This document shows, piece after piece, positions 41,314 to 51,300 of a stretch of DNA of 64,000 nucleotides. The translations under genes were made by a program, and so were the position numbers. Location: NCBI GenBank assembly GCA_017472965.1, contig JAFUNR010000007.1, forward strand, positions 1 to 64,000, read 5' to 3'. Within the stretch, counting starts at the first letter, position 1. Each line of letters opens with the position of its first letter. The notes under the pieces were generated by a model. That model did no database searches, was not told the origin of the DNA, and saw nothing but the letters and a program-made list of their open reading frames with translations. This DNA comes from Oscillospiraceae bacterium. Lineage in GTDB: Bacteria > Bacillota > Clostridia > Oscillospirales > Ruminococcaceae.

Positions 41314-44300
41314 ATGGATACCGTATACCGGGAGCTGCTCGGCGAAAAAAAGAGCATACGGCTTTTCACCCGTCCAAACGGCGGGGGAGAGAGTTTTCTT
41401 TTTGAAATTCTTTCCGTTGCGGGCGAAGGCGGCTCCGTTGTCGCCTATCAGGCGGTGCGCAAGCCCGCCGGCGGAGCTGCATCCGGTCAGGATGGCACCG
41501 CAGTGCTCGGCATTCTGAAGGAATACTATCCCGTGGATGCGGACGGTCTGCTGTATTATTCGCTTCGCCGCAGCGGGGACGGCCAGCTGCTGGCCGATGT
41601 TGGCACCAGCCGCACCTTTGAAGCGGACTGCGAGCGTTATCTGAGCCGCCACCGGATGTTCGATCGCCTGATCGCCGCAGCCGACAGCCACAAGGTGCTG
41701 CGCAATTACATCGAGGCCGCCGATATTTACTACGGCTTTTCCGATGCTCCGGATACCCCTGCCACCGTGTACCTTTTTGCCCGCAGTCTGGAGGGGATTG
41801 GCTTTGATCAGGTGCTTGCCGGTATCCGCCGCGCCCCCGCCGTGCAGCCGGAAAAAAAGCTGCGGCAGATCCTGCAGGTGCTGCTGCGCCTGACCGATGC
41901 CGTCAAGGCCATGCACACCGCAGGGGTGCTGCATCTGGATCTCAAGCCCTCCAATTTTCTTGCGGCGAAGGATTCTGCCGGCGGCATCAACCCCGACCAG
42001 CTTTCGCTTTTCGATCTCAACACCTGCTGCAATGTGCTGGAGGAAGATCCCGCCGCAGGCCGCACCGGCTCGGCGGGCTTTGCCGCGCCGGAGACCCGCG
42101 GCGGCAAAAACAGCTGCCCCGATGACCGCAGCGATCTGTATTCGCTGGGCGGCATCCTTTTCAACAGCATCGTGCTTTGCCCCAAAGAGATCCCCGACGG
42201 CCTTTACCGGGACAGCTTTTACCCCGCACTGACCCGTCTTTTGCAGGAAAGTGCGCTCATCCGTGCAAGCAGCGTCAACGCCGATCCGCTTTTGTGCAGC
42301 ACGCTGGCACGCATTCTGGAAAAAACACTGGCGCCTGCTCCGCGGCAGCGCTACAATTCCACAGCGCAGCTTGCCGACGACCTTGCCTTCTGCATCCGCC
42401 GCATCGATGAGCTGCGGGTGCTGCCCACCGATGAGCTGGGCGCCACCGACCCGCTGACCATTTTTCAAAAGCTGTTGTATCGGTATCCGCTGTATGCAGG
42501 ACTGAACGGCGGTGACAGCATGGATGTGCTGCTGCTGGGTGCGGGCGCCTATGCGCAGGGCTTTCTGGATGCAGTGCTGCAGGCAGGTCAGAACGGCTTT
42601 ACCGTGCGGGTGACTGCCGTATCCGACCAGTGGAAATCCGACCGGGAAGCATATCTGCGCTTTCGTCCGGCACTTACCCGCTTTATTGCCGTGGAGGGCT
42701 ATACCGCACTGGCACAGCCCTACGGCTATGTACGCTTTACCGGCCCGGGTTGCGGTCAGCACAGTCGTTTTGACGCCGATGCACCCGAACACAACACCGC
42801 ACTGCTGCGCCGGCTGGCCGAGGACAACGACGGACGCCCCTTCGGCTACTGCTTTGTCAGTCTGGGTGCAGACCATCTGAACGAATCCGTTGCAAAGCAA
42901 TGCGCGGCGCTTTTCAAAGAACTTTACGGCAAAAGCACCCCGGTTTTCTATTCCTCCGGCAGCCGTACGCAGCGCACCGATGCCGATGCCTGTCCTGTAT
43001 GGATCCGCGAGCCGCTTTCCTCGGCGGCGCGCATCGCACCGGATCTGGAGGATATGGCCTTCAACACCCATCTTGTATGGATGGGCTCCAACTACGACCT
43101 CAATGCAGTGAAAAAGGATTTTCTCGATGAGAAAAACCATTATTATTACGCAAGCTCTCTGGCCTGTGCGCTTTCTGTGCCTTATAAGCTGCACGCGCTG
43201 GGTCTGATCCGGGCAGATGTCCCCTTTGATCCCGCTGCCGCCGCCGCTGCCTTTCAGCACCGCGTACTGGACCGGCGGGATACCGACCCCGAAGCGGCCG
43301 GACAGTTTGCGCTGCTGGTGTGGTATGAGCACCGCCGCTGGCTGCTGGAAAAGCTGTGCATGGGTTGGCAGGAGCCGCTGACCGCAGACGGAAAACCGGA
43401 TTACGAAAGCTGCCTTGCCAAAGGCACCGTCAAGGATGAGGAGGGGAAGCTGCACCCCTGCATGGTACACTCGGATACGGATGCCCCGCTTCTGGCAGCG
43501 CCCTGGCTCGATCACAGCCGCTGGGATTCCGATACCCCCACCGAAGGGCTGGATGATCTGGATGCCATGTCCGTCCGGCTGCACCGCGTTTTTCTGAAAG
43601 AGAAAAAGCGTCTGTTGGCGCAGACCAATCTGCTGCAGTGCGATGCACTGAATGAGCTGCGTGCCTTTGCCGCCCGCAGCCGCCGGGTTTTTCAGGCGTT
43701 TTCGGTGTATGAAGCCGCACTGAAGAGCATTCTTTCCGGCTCGAAAAATGCTTCAAAGCATCTTTCCGATCACGCTGCCGCGCTGGTGCAGGCTGTCCGG
43801 GAGGATCTTTCCGACGAGCAGGCCGGATACATCAAAAAACTGACCAAAGCCGCTGCCGCCGCATTCTTCCCTGTGATCGAAGCAAACCTGTACCGCGATT
43901 ACAAGGCAAACGATCAGGGCATCGTGCTTCATATTCCGTTCATTCTCACCAACCGCCCCGTCAGTGCGCTGGCACTGCCTTTTTCCACCGGCACGAACGC
44001 GCTGCACAATGTGGCGGCCGCCACCGTGCTGAATCCGGCACAGCTGCTCTATCTGTACCGGTTTACGCCGGAATGCAGTGTCGGGCTTCTTTGCCGCAAG
44101 CTGGAGCTGGCTGTACGCTATCTGTGCAAACGCAAAAATCACTGTGCCGTAAAGCCGGTGATCGGCTGCGCCGCCGGGCTGGAAAGCAGCGTGCTGCACA
44201 CCCTTTCGGATGCGTTGGATGCACTTTCACAGAAATACGCCGGCGAGGAAAACAACTGCCGCATCCGCAGACCCATGCTGTTTGAATATACCGGGCCGGA

Positions 44301-45603
44301 GGAATTCGTGCAGCTGGCGGCAGACTTCATGGCCGAAAACGGCGTACAGTTTTACGAGGGTTCCAACCCGATGCCCGGACAGGATGAGCTTTTCACGCAG
44401 GAGGAGCTCTTTGCCTGCCTGCGCAAGGCAGTGCCCGGCATCGGCTGCTTTATCTTTGATGCGGTACGCAAGCAGTTTATTGCCGCACCGCAGGATGCTG
44501 CCTGCGCCGCGCTTGCCTGCCGCAGCGATGATTCCTTCCTGCAGGTGCAGGATGCCCTTCTGCTCAACGACCTTCCCCTGTGCACGGATATTCCGGAATC
44601 CATCAGCGATATCAAGCCGCTGCGCAGGATCCTGTGCGGCAGTTATCTTACCGGAAATGCCGGTACCGGGCCTGCCCTGCGCAGCAAAACAGCCATGCTC
44701 ACACAGCAGACTCTTGCACAGCGGCTCTCCCGGCAGGAAAGCTTTATCACGCTGGCAAGGCTTGCGCCGGTGCCGCAGAGCGGACTTTGCGAAAGGGAAT
44801 GGTATCTTCCCGGCTTCGTTTTCCGGCCGCTGCGCACCCTTTTGCAGCAGCTGACGGAAAAACAGCTTGCCGGCGAGGGTTCCTGTGCCGTCAGCCATTC
44901 CAGCGATACCTGCCGCGTGCATATTCTGAGCAGCAGAGAAAATCTTTTTGCGCTGGATGAGGCCTTCCGGCAGCCGCATATGCTGCTGGATTATTACGCG
45001 CCCTGTCTGCGGCAGCAGACCGCAGAGGGCAGCCCGTATTATCTGCTTTGCAGCCGGCAGCTGCGGGTGGAGGGGCTTTCCCTTGCGGGAGAGCTTTCCT
45101 CCCCGCTGAACGCTCTGCTGCAGGCTCTGGCAGAGGCCGGCTTTGTGCTGCATCCGGAAAAAGACGGACAGACCGGCGCTGTCAGCTTCACCTTCGCCAG
45201 TCCCTTCATCCGGCGGCTGCTGTGCAGTCCGGCTGAACTGCTGCAGTGTCATATCTACTGCGAGACGCTGCGTACCGGCTTTTGGAACGATATCGCCATG
45301 ACGGATGCTGTCGGCGGCGGCCCCGGGCTTATTCTGAGCAAGGGCTTCAGCACGCTGGTTTGCCGCTGCACGGATACCCCCGCCGATGCCGAAGATCTGC
45401 GCGGTTTTCAGCAGGCGGCGGCGCAGCTGGACGGCTGCCGTATCTGCGTGACCGTATGTTTGACGCAGGCTGCAGAAAACCGCCCCGCACAGACTGTCGA
45501 AACAAAGATCTCCGGCACTCCTGTACACCATCTGCTGACCGGCGAAGCCGCAGTGGCCGATATCGGTGCACTTTTGCAGCAGCTGATGGAGCAAAGCTGC
45601 TGA
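41314..45603 (+). CDS. Protein kinase fused to NAD-binding-like and RyR-like domains
   Basis: A 1429-aa fusion. Residues 1-370 are a Hanks-type Ser/Thr kinase: Lys in LGILKEYYP, catalytic loop HLDLKPSNF (about 207), DLN in place of DFG, FAAPE, and DDRSDLYSLGG. Near 403 a dinucleotide-binding-like segment begins (MDVLLLGAGAYAQGF), resembling TrkA-N domains. About 670-770 is RyR-like (WYEHRRWLLEKLCMGW, LHPCMV, LDDLDAMSVR). The last 600 residues are unassigned. No membrane segment is visible. I infer that the ligand-sensing domains control kinase output. Confidence 0.85.
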   Translation: MDTVYRELLGEKKSIRLFTRPNGGGESFLFEILSVAGEGGSVVAYQAVRKPAGGAASGQDGTAVLGILKEYYPVDADGLLYYSLRRSGDGQLLADVGTSRTFEADCERYLSRHRMFDRLIAAADSHKVLRNYIEAADIYYGFSDAPDTPATVYLFARSLEGIGFDQVLAGIRRAPAVQPEKKLRQILQVLLRLTDAVKAMHTAGVLHLDLKPSNFLAAKDSAGGINPDQLSLFDLNTCCNVLEEDPAAGRTGSAGFAAPETRGGKNSCPDDRSDLYSLGGILFNSIVLCPKEIPDGLYRDSFYPALTRLLQESALIRASSVNADPLLCSTLARILEKTLAPAPRQRYNSTAQLADDLAFCIRRIDELRVLPTDELGATDPLTIFQKLLYRYPLYAGLNGGDSMDVLLLGAGAYAQGFLDAVLQAGQNGFTVRVTAVSDQWKSDREAYLRFRPALTRFIAVEGYTALAQPYGYVRFTGPGCGQHSRFDADAPEHNTALLRRLAEDNDGRPFGYCFVSLGADHLNESVAKQCAALFKELYGKSTPVFYSSGSRTQRTDADACPVWIREPLSSAARIAPDLEDMAFNTHLVWMGSNYDLNAVKKDFLDEKNHYYYASSLACALSVPYKLHALGLIRADVPFDPAAAAAAFQHRVLDRRDTDPEAAGQFALLVWYEHRRWLLEKLCMGWQEPLTADGKPDYESCLAKGTVKDEEGKLHPCMVHSDTDAPLLAAPWLDHSRWDSDTPTEGLDDLDAMSVRLHRVFLKEKKRLLAQTNLLQCDALNELRAFAARSRRVFQAFSVYEAALKSILSGSKNASKHLSDHAAALVQAVREDLSDEQAGYIKKLTKAAAAAFFPVIEANLYRDYKANDQGIVLHIPFILTNRPVSALALPFSTGTNALHNVAAATVLNPAQLLYLYRFTPECSVGLLCRKLELAVRYLCKRKNHCAVKPVIGCAAGLESSVLHTLSDALDALSQKYAGEENNCRIRRPMLFEYTGPEEFVQLAADFMAENGVQFYEGSNPMPGQDELFTQEELFACLRKAVPGIGCFIFDAVRKQFIAAPQDAACAALACRSDDSFLQVQDALLLNDLPLCTDIPESISDIKPLRRILCGSYLTGNAGTGPALRSKTAMLTQQTLAQRLSRQESFITLARLAPVPQSGLCEREWYLPGFVFRPLRTLLQQLTEKQLAGEGSCAVSHSSDTCRVHILSSRENLFALDEAFRQPHMLLDYYAPCLRQQTAEGSPYYLLCSRQLRVEGLSLAGELSSPLNALLQALAEAGFVLHPEKDGQTGAVSFTFASPFIRRLLCSPAELLQCHIYCETLRTGFWNDIAMTDAVGGGPGLILSKGFSTLVCRCTDTPADAEDLRGFQQAAAQLDGCRICVTVCLTQAAENRPAQTVETKISGTPVHHLLTGEAAVADIGALLQQLMEQSC

Positions 45604-45640
45604 TCTGCCATTCAACCTGCCGAAAAGGGAGAGGAACTTT

Positions 45641-48385
45641 ATGGATTACACCGATATGCTGGCACTGGCTCAATCGATGGGCTACCGCAAATTCACTCCT
45701 TTGCAGAGCAAAGCTTTTTCCCACCCGGCCGCATACGATCCCGCACAGGATCTGCTTGCAGTGGGGCCCACCTCCTCCGGCAAGACGCTGATCCCGCTGC
45801 TGCTGTTCGCCGCCGCTTACCGCAATGCGCTGCAGCAGGGTCTGCACCGGCCAAAGATGCTTTTCATTGTGCCCTACCGTGCACTGGCGGCCCAGAAATG
45901 TCTGGAGCTGCGCCAGAAGCTGAAGCAGGCGCTGGGTATGGATATGAGCGTCATGCAAAGCACCGGTGAATACCGCCAGTATGACGATGCCATTGTGCAC
46001 GGCGAGCCCGATGTGGCGGTGGTCATCAACGAAAAAGCCTTTCTGTTTGCCCAGAGCGAACGCCGCTTTTTGCAGTATTATGATTTTATCGTGCTGGACG
46101 AGATTGGTCTGCTGGCCGACCAGAACCGCGGCATCCGGCTGGATTTTCTGCTGGCATGGTGCAGCGAGCTGAAGCAGCAGGATGCCGCCCCCCGCCTGAT
46201 CGCGCTGGGTACACCCTTTTACGACTGGAGCACCTACGCGGAGAAATTTCATTTTACCCTGATCGCATCCGAGGGCCGTCCCACCCTGCTGGAATATCCC
46301 ATTTATGTCAGCGGTACATACGATACGCGTCATGTGGATACCGGCAGCTGGCCTGCGGAATGCGGCGGGCCGGAAAATTACGGCATTTACCGGCCGGTGA
46401 AAAGACTGCAGCAGGGGAAACAGTGCACACGCTGCCGTATCTCCGGCGAGCTTTGTCCTGTGAACCATCCCTGCCGCAGCGATGCGCAGCAGGCTTGCCC
46501 CGCCGCCGCCGGCCCCTGTCCGTACCCCATGGTCGTCAAGGAGAAATCCGTACCCTTCCGCTACCAGATCATCGCCGGTCTGTGTCGGTGGCATCTGGAA
46601 AAGCACCACCAGATCCTCATTTTCTGGAACAACCGCGAGGAGGTCCGCCAGCTTGCCGCATACCTTTTCCACGCTCTTTCGGATCTGCTGCCCACCGCGC
46701 CGCCGCTGGAGGAATGCAAACGCCGGGTGCTGGCTGCCTGTACCGCTATCGCCAACAGCGATTCGGATTTCCACCGTGCCGAAAACATCTCCGAGGATGA
46801 ATTTTTCGGCATTCTGGACGACGATCATTACCGCGCCCTGTGCAGCGGCGTGGGTTTTCATTCCAGCGCCGTTCCGCTGGAGGTGCGCAGCTATGTGGAA
46901 CAGCAATTTCTCGACAACGGCCGTCTGCGCATCGTGTGCTGCACCGAAACGCTTGCCTACGGCATCAACAGCGCCACCGATGCGGTGATCGTGGCGGATA
47001 TGACAAAAAATACCGCAGATTCCACCATCAAATATCTGGAAGCCAACGAATACCAGAATTACATCGGCCGCTGCGGACGGCTGCGCACCGACCGGGATAC
47101 CGATAAAATCGTGGGCTACGTGCATCCCATCCTCAGCTGCTTCGGTCCATCTTCGCCGGATTTTGATCCCAACCTTCCCGCGTACCGCAGCTGGATGCAG
47201 CTGAAGGAGCAAAGCAAGGTTCCGCTGCCCATCCACAGCTGCATCTTTGAAAAGGGCAACGACTTCATTCCGTTCTTTCTGCTGTGCCTGATCCCGGACG
47301 AGACCGAGCGCCCCCGCTCGGCGGCCGAGCTGCGCAGCTGGCTCGACCGGCTGCCCAAACCGGAGAACCGGGAGATATACGATCTGCAGCAGGCGCTGGA
47401 TTATCTGCTTGCCCGCGATCTGATCACAGATGTGCGCGATGATCCCTTTACCTTTCTGCTGCCGTTCCAGATGGATCAGCCACAGTACCGGGTGGTATAC
47501 GATAAAAAGAATCTGCGCGGTTTCACGCCGGGCGCGCATGATTACGATATCATCCTGCGGGCGCTGAAAAGCTCTTTTCTGCCGGATGGCAGCCTGTGCC
47601 ACGCACAGCTGATCTATCAGCTGCTGGAAACGGATTATCTGAAGAACGATCTTGCCAACTTCAACCTGAATCAATTCTACGATCACCCGGGCGAGTCGCT
47701 GGTACGGCCGACGGAAAACATACTGCAAAAAAGAGTGCTGCGTTTTCTTTCCAAACTGCCGGTTTACGATGCAATGGCCCCGCTGCTTGCACAGAACGGT
47801 CTGAGCCCCAAACGCAGCCTTGTTACCGCCATCGTGCTTTGCTGGGCGGAAAGCGCCAATCCCAGACAGCTGCACCAGTGGTTCGGCGTGGCGTATCCCC
47901 TGATCCAGGTACTGACGCGGGATCTGGAATATCTTTTGCAGATCGCCGCGGTGTGCACCTTTGCCATCCCTGTACGCGAGGGCGAATCGGACGAGGAATA
48001 CATTGCCCGTCAGGCGGCACTTCCCGCACAGCTGGGTACGCTGGAGCGTTCGGTAGCGCTGGGGTTGCAGCCCGACCTATACGGCAAAATGCTGGATTTC
48101 TTCCGCAGAGAATCCCAGACAAGCGAGGCTGCCGCCAGCATTTACAATATGCTCATCCGTCCTCAGCCGGGCACGGCACGCCAGCTGCGGCGTATCTTCA
48201 GCAGCTACGCCGTGCTCATCGATGCGATGAAAAACCAGAAGCACGGCCGCGGCGCGGATAACTACCCGCTGCTGCGCAGTGCCCTGCGGGAGCTTCGCAG
48301 TCTGGAAAAACGCAAAAACGAACAGTCTCTCTGGCCCAGATTTGCCGGCGAACTGAGAAACGAGGTACTCAACCATGATCAATAA
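45641..48385 (+). CDS. Ski2-like superfamily 2 helicase (DEIG box)
   Basis: A 914-aa helicase. Motifs in order: I AVGPTSSGKT (about 45), Ia FIVPYRALAAQK, II VLDEIGLL (DEIG rather than DExH), III ALGTPF, V CCTETLAYGINSATDAVI, and VI QNYIGRCGRLR. A Cys-rich insertion between the lobes (CTRCRISGELCPVNHPC with CPAAAGPC) could bind zinc or an iron-sulfur cluster. The C-terminal third is helical. Substrate polarity and RNA or DNA preference cannot be read. Its end overlaps the next helicase gene by 11 bp. Confidence 0.9.
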   Translation: MDYTDMLALAQSMGYRKFTPLQSKAFSHPAAYDPAQDLLAVGPTSSGKTLIPLLLFAAAYRNALQQGLHRPKMLFIVPYRALAAQKCLELRQKLKQALGMDMSVMQSTGEYRQYDDAIVHGEPDVAVVINEKAFLFAQSERRFLQYYDFIVLDEIGLLADQNRGIRLDFLLAWCSELKQQDAAPRLIALGTPFYDWSTYAEKFHFTLIASEGRPTLLEYPIYVSGTYDTRHVDTGSWPAECGGPENYGIYRPVKRLQQGKQCTRCRISGELCPVNHPCRSDAQQACPAAAGPCPYPMVVKEKSVPFRYQIIAGLCRWHLEKHHQILIFWNNREEVRQLAAYLFHALSDLLPTAPPLEECKRRVLAACTAIANSDSDFHRAENISEDEFFGILDDDHYRALCSGVGFHSSAVPLEVRSYVEQQFLDNGRLRIVCCTETLAYGINSATDAVIVADMTKNTADSTIKYLEANEYQNYIGRCGRLRTDRDTDKIVGYVHPILSCFGPSSPDFDPNLPAYRSWMQLKEQSKVPLPIHSCIFEKGNDFIPFFLLCLIPDETERPRSAAELRSWLDRLPKPENREIYDLQQALDYLLARDLITDVRDDPFTFLLPFQMDQPQYRVVYDKKNLRGFTPGAHDYDIILRALKSSFLPDGSLCHAQLIYQLLETDYLKNDLANFNLNQFYDHPGESLVRPTENILQKRVLRFLSKLPVYDAMAPLLAQNGLSPKRSLVTAIVLCWAESANPRQLHQWFGVAYPLIQVLTRDLEYLLQIAAVCTFAIPVREGESDEEYIARQAALPAQLGTLERSVALGLQPDLYGKMLDFFRRESQTSEAAASIYNMLIRPQPGTARQLRRIFSSYAVLIDAMKNQKHGRGADNYPLLRSALRELRSLEKRKNEQSLWPRFAGELRNEVLNHDQ

Positions 48386-51300
48386 TCTGCAGGATATTGT
48401 CCGCGAACGCCGATGGGACGGTGAATTCACCGACATAGCCGCAGCCATTGAAAAGCGTCTGTGCCGCCAGATGGAGCTTGCCTCAAACGGCGCTTCGGCA
48501 AAGGGTATCCGCTTTACCCGGCTGCAGCATACCGCTTTCAACCATCCGGATTTCTTCCGCAGCGAGGAAAGCGGACGCTTCCTTGGCAAAAATCTCATTG
48601 TTCAGGGTGCCACCTCTGCCGGCAAGACCCTCGTTTCCGAGATCGCCGTCCTGGACGCCCTGTGGCACAAAAAGAAGGTACTGATCCTTGTGCCGCTGAA
48701 ATCTATGGTGCGGGAGCGCTTTACCCGCTTCCGCGATGATTTCAGCGCCGTTTCCGATTTCCGGGTATATGCCAGCTCCAGCGATTATCTGGATTACGAT
48801 GAAGATCTGCTGTACGGCAAATTCGATGTGGCGGTCATGGTGTATGAAAAGCTCTTTGCCATGCTGTGCCAGCCCAACTGCAAAATTCTGGATGACTGCG
48901 GCCTGATCGTGGTGGATGAGCTCTCCATGCTGGAGGTGGAGGCCCGCGGCCCCAAGCTGGAGATCGCGCTGGAAAAGGCCAAATCTGCGGCAAATCCTGC
49001 GCGGATCCTCTGCCTTGCCACCACCGACTGCGATCCCCGCTATATCGGAAAATGGCTTTCCGTTTCCGTACCGGATGAAAACGGTGACCTTGAAAAAATC
49101 AATGCACAGGTCATCTGCGAGACCAGCCGCCCCGTGGGTTTGAATGAATATGTGGTGAAAAAGGACGGCAGCTACCGGATGCGCACCGTGCCCGGCGAAA
49201 ACGAGACCCTGTCCCCGCAGGAAACGGTGCAGGGAAAATTTCCCGTTGCCGCCGCCCAGCGTGACGAAGAACAGCGGCGCAATATGCTTACGGCAGTGCT
49301 CAATCACCTGTACGCTGCACCCTCGCCTGTCAAGCCCAAAACGCTGGTGTTTGTTCCCAGCCAGAACGGTGTGCGCCGCATTGCCGAATTCATCGCCGGC
49401 AAGCTGAATCTGCCGCTGGAGGATGAGCTGCCCCGCGATGCCGCCGCACGCGCCGCCGAGATCGCCCGCCGCAAGGCCATCCACAGCAGTTTTCAGGAGA
49501 GACTGCAGTTCTGCGATACCGATGACGATCTGAATCTTTTGCAGGATTCGCTTTTGAAGCAGGGCGTGGCTTTTCATCACGGTTCCATGAGCACCAACCT
49601 GCGCGAACTTCTGGAAGAACAGTTCGCACAGGATCCTTCCCTGAAGATCATTGTCGCCACCGAAACCCTGACCATCGGCGTCAACCTGCCCATCGATGCG
49701 GTGATCCTGTACGATACCCATGTGCCGGACGGCAGCGGCCGGGACAGCCGCCGCAGCCTGACCATGCAGCAATACCGCAACTACATCGGCCGTGCGGGCC
49801 GACTTGGTCTGGCACAGCGCCGGGGCGAAAGCTATCTGCTGGCGCTGGATCCCCGCGATGCCGCCTACTGGGAGGATCACGATGCGCGGCTTGAGCCCAT
49901 CACCTCGGCGCTGGTCAATCTGCCGGAGGACAAGCTGGCGCCCTACTATCTCAACCTGCTGCTGCGGGGAAAGAACAGTGTTTTCACCGCTTCCGATATC
50001 AAAAACATTCATGAATCCAGCCTTTCCCGCATCTGCGGCTCGAAAAAAATCGACCAGAACCGGATGATCAGCCTGATGGAGCAAATCGAACTGGTGCGTT
50101 CCTCCGACAGCGGAGATGACGCAGCCGGCAATTTTGCCGCGCCCATTTTCGGCGGCAGCATGCCCGTATTTGACGAGGAACAGTACATCCTGAATCAGTA
50201 CGGCAAAAGCCTTGCACCCTATGCTTTCTCGCTGGGTACCGCCTATGCGCTGATCAACTGCTTTATCCGCGGGCTGCAGCCTTTCAATCCGCGCAGCCAG
50301 CGGCCCTACGGCTTTACCGGCAGCATTCAGGCAAGCGATATCACCGGCGACCGCTACCTGATGGATATCCTGTTCACGATCTGCATGAACTACGAGCTGG
50401 TGCAGTCCAGCCCGCTGAATCTTTCCGAATCCACCGATCCCCAGAGAAATCTGGAGATCCGCAAGCAGCTGCGGCGGGAGCTGCTTCGGCTGGTGGATCC
50501 CCCGGCAGAAGATGCCAAAGAGCCCCGGTATCACTGCGAGCTGTGGCAGGGCTCCTACCTGAAACAGCTTTTCTGCGGCGAGACCGCCACGCCGGATATG
50601 TACAATTACAATCCTCTTTTCCGCGCGCTGCTGATGTTCTACTGGGTCAAGGGACACTCCGCCCGGGAGATCCGCCGCATCACCGGCATCGACTGCGGCA
50701 AATACTCCAACGGCGATCTGGAACGCTGCGCCGATGCCATCAGCTTCCAGCTGGATGCCGCCTACCAGCTGGTTTCCTTCCATAAAAAACTGAACAACAG
50801 CATCGGGGAAAACGATGCCGCTGATTCGCTGATCAACGCCGTGCTCAACCTGAGCAAACGGGTCAAATACGGTGTGCCCAGCGAACTGATCATCTTTGCC
50901 AACCGTCATGTGCACGGTCTGGATCGCAGCCGCATCATCGCCTTTGGCAAAGCGGCGGAAAAAGCCGGCAAAAAGCCTCTGGACTATCTGCGCAGCTCCA
51001 CCGATGACGAACTGCGGGATTTCTTCACGCCGCAGCAGCGCAGCATTCTGCTGCAGCGCCTGCGCAGCCGTTTCTCCGGCGATTTCGAGCTGCTGACCAA
51101 AAAGCTGGATGAACTGGCCGTGCTGCAAAGCTGGAAAACCGATCTGAACCGGCTGCACGGCTTCAACGAGGATGCGGACGGTTTCTTCCGGCTGCTGGGA
51201 AGCCTGCTTTCCAAAAATGTGCTGGAGGGGAAAGGGATATTCCGTTCCTGCCGCGATCTGGAGCCGGTGGAGGATGCCCGCGGCTTCGACTGTGCCGACA

